A stretch of 6,317 nucleotides of DNA from an uncultured Bryobacterales bacterium (GTDB lineage: Bacteria > Acidobacteriota > Terriglobia > Bryobacterales > UBA6623): contig CAMPKL010000234.1 in assembly GCA_946887065.1 (NCBI GenBank), forward strand, positions 1 to 6,317, read 5' to 3'. The notes under the pieces are model-generated. The model searched no databases and was not told where the DNA came from. It saw only the letters and a list, made by a program, of their open reading frames with translations. The position numbers were made by a program, and so were the translations under genes. Shown piece by piece: positions 5,548-6,317 of this stretch; within the stretch, counting starts at the first letter, position 1; the number at the start of each line of letters is the position of its first letter.

Positions 5548-6078
5548 ATGAAACGTTCGACACGAACAATCGCGATGGGCGCCGCCCTGTTGCTGGCGTC
5601 ATCTCTGAACCTGTGGGCCGCCACGCCGGAAGACAATGCGCGGATAGCGGAGCAGGTGCGTAAGCAGATCGTCAAACTGCCTTACTACAGCATCTTCGAC
5701 AACGTCCAATTTGAATTCAATGATGGGGTCGTGGAGCTTTCCGGCGACGTCTATCGCCCGGTCATGAAAAAGATGGTCGAGAAGGCCGCGCAACGCGTGG
5801 AAGGCGTGGACTCGGTGACAAACAACATCGAGATTCTTCCGCTGTCGTCCTACGACGACCGCATTCGGGTGGCGCTCATGCGGCAGCTTTACAGGAATCC
5901 GGTGTTCACACGGCACTCGATTCAAGCTGTGCCGCCGGTGCACATCGTAGTTAAGAACGGAAACGTCACACTTGAAGGCGTAGTGAACTCCGAGTTGGAA
6001 AAGAACGTGGCCTTCCACGTCGCCAACGGGATTCATGGCGTGTTCTCGGTGACAAACAACTTACGCACGGAAAGCTGA
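5548..6078 (+). CDS. Secreted protein with two BON domains
   Basis: BON domains are small alpha/beta modules in periplasmic or membrane-attached proteins such as OsmY, thought to bind phospholipid or support the envelope. The 176-residue product has an N-terminal signal peptide (KRSTR, then the hydrophobic MGAALLLASSLNLWA, cleavage near Ala24-Ala25). Two BON modules follow at about 30-98 and 103-174. Each has the strand-turn pattern around a conserved glycine (VQFEFNDGVVELSGDV; VHIVVKNGNVTLEGVV) and ends in SVTNN. No cysteines, so no lipoprotein anchor is evident; the protein is likely free in the periplasm. An in-frame ATG at 5440 would add 36 residues before the signal peptide. The ATG at 5548 is chosen because AGAGGGA (5533-5539) precedes it and the signal peptide starts there. 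It is divergent from the Rieske gene, with 172 bp between start codons, and seems to be transcribed alone. Confidence 0.9.
   Translation: MKRSTRTIAMGAALLLASSLNLWAATPEDNARIAEQVRKQIVKLPYYSIFDNVQFEFNDGVVELSGDVYRPVMKKMVEKAAQRVEGVDSVTNNIEILPLSSYDDRIRVALMRQLYRNPVFTRHSIQAVPPVHIVVKNGNVTLEGVVNSELEKNVAFHVANGIHGVFSVTNNLRTES
5811..5826 (+). repeat. 16-bp direct repeat, copy 1 (end of first BON domain)
   Basis: The 16 bases ctcggtgacaaacaac recur exactly at 6045-6060. Both copies are in the same codon phase and encode SVTNN at the end of a BON module, so codon choice is identical over five residues. Confidence 0.9.
6045..6060 (+). repeat. 16-bp direct repeat, copy 2 (end of second BON domain)
   Basis: This is the second exact copy of the 16 bases at 5811-5826, again encoding SVTNN. 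It falls a few codons before the stop of the BON gene. Confidence 0.9.
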
Positions 6079-6122
6079 GCCTAGACTCCTCTCCTCCCCT
6101 AGGATCGGTTGATGTGCGTAGG

Positions 6123-6163
6123 CGCCGGGCGGACTGTTCAATCAGTCCGCCTGGCGAGTCTTT
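6123..6163 (+). terminator. Probable intrinsic terminator after the BON gene
   Basis: A strong stem-loop pairs 6123-6136 with 6143-6156: 14 base pairs including one G-U, with a 6-base loop TTCAAT. It is followed by AGTCTTT, a weak U-tract. It lies 45 bases past the BON stop, where a terminator is expected. The opposite strand has no T-run after the stem, so termination of the convergent - gene here is less certain. The stem also contains the last codons and stop of that - frame. Confidence 0.6.
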
Positions 6164-6317
6164 GGGGACCGATTCCGACCAGCGAAATTATCCTTTCCAG
6201 CAACTCGTTGTCAATTGCACGGTAGAAATCCACGGTGACGAGCAGGTCGGTTTCCGCGGGTCCGGAAAAGGCCAGATGGGCGTTCCCGCCCTCTTTGGTC
6301 CGCCTCAATATCGCGAT
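6138..6317 (-). CDS. Unidentified protein, C-terminal 59 residues only
   Basis: A frame on the - strand is open from the window edge to a TGA at 6140-6138, giving 59 residues with no start in view. It includes AHLAFSGPAETDLLVTVDFY followed by a helix-like segment RAIDNELLERIISLVG and a basic end QRLARRTD. I do not recognise the family. Support for coding: roughly two thirds of third codon positions are G or C, and the composition is that of a folded protein with strand-then-helix character. A competing + frame is also open from about 6168 to the edge, but it has lower third-position GC and a less protein-like composition. The stop lies inside the stem-loop that ends the convergent BON gene. 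No function can be assigned. Confidence 0.55.
   Translation of the reverse strand: MAILRRTKEGGNAHLAFSGPAETDLLVTVDFYRAIDNELLERIISLVGIGPQRLARRTD

Noticed and set aside
6168..6317. + strand open frame at the right edge
   Set aside because: Open to the edge, but with lower third-position GC and less protein-like composition than the - frame covering the same DNA.

Overview
The window is a compact, GC-rich bacterial chromosomal segment, with GTG starts and one- to eight-base gene overlaps. I see no mobile element, CRISPR array, tRNA or rRNA. Gene content and protein style (a two-BON-domain secreted protein, a def-fmt-argJ-folate cluster) suggest a soil-type Acidobacteriota, possibly the Solibacter/Bryobacter side. 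That is an inference from family resemblance, not something the sequence proves.

Region 1 (2-4623, + strand) is one long, tightly packed gene string: def (5' end cut off by the window), fmt, argJ, a small secreted protein of unknown function, folP, folB and folK. Gaps are 4 bp (def/fmt) and 15 bp (fmt/argJ). Every later junction overlaps: TAGTG, TGATG, TAGTG, then 8 nt. Any promoter for this string must lie upstream of the window. Fmt formylates initiator tRNA using 10-formyl-tetrahydrofolate and Def later removes the formyl group. FolB, FolK and FolP are consecutive steps of the pterin branch that builds the folate carrier, so the string joins supply and use of formyl-folate. ArgJ (arginine biosynthesis) and the secreted protein are the members without an obvious link.

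Region 2 (4586-5375, - strand) is a two-gene unit: a Rieske [2Fe-2S] ferredoxin followed after 10 bp by an IscU/NifU-N-type Fe-S scaffold. The scaffold lacks the third of the three classical cluster cysteines. Its 3' end overlaps the 3' end of folK by 38 bp on the opposite strand.

Region 3 (5376-6317): a divergent 172-bp intergenic region carries a plausible sigma70-like promoter for the Rieske gene. It is followed by a secreted two-BON-domain protein on + and a strong stem-loop at 6123-6156. The last 180 bp hold an open reading frame on - that enters from beyond the window and stops inside that stem-loop; it is probably the C-terminus of an unidentified protein.

Most of the window is ordinary housekeeping. 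The points most worth a second look are the cysteine-deficient scaffold paired with a Rieske protein, the secreted protein embedded in the folate string, and the altered first loop of FolP.
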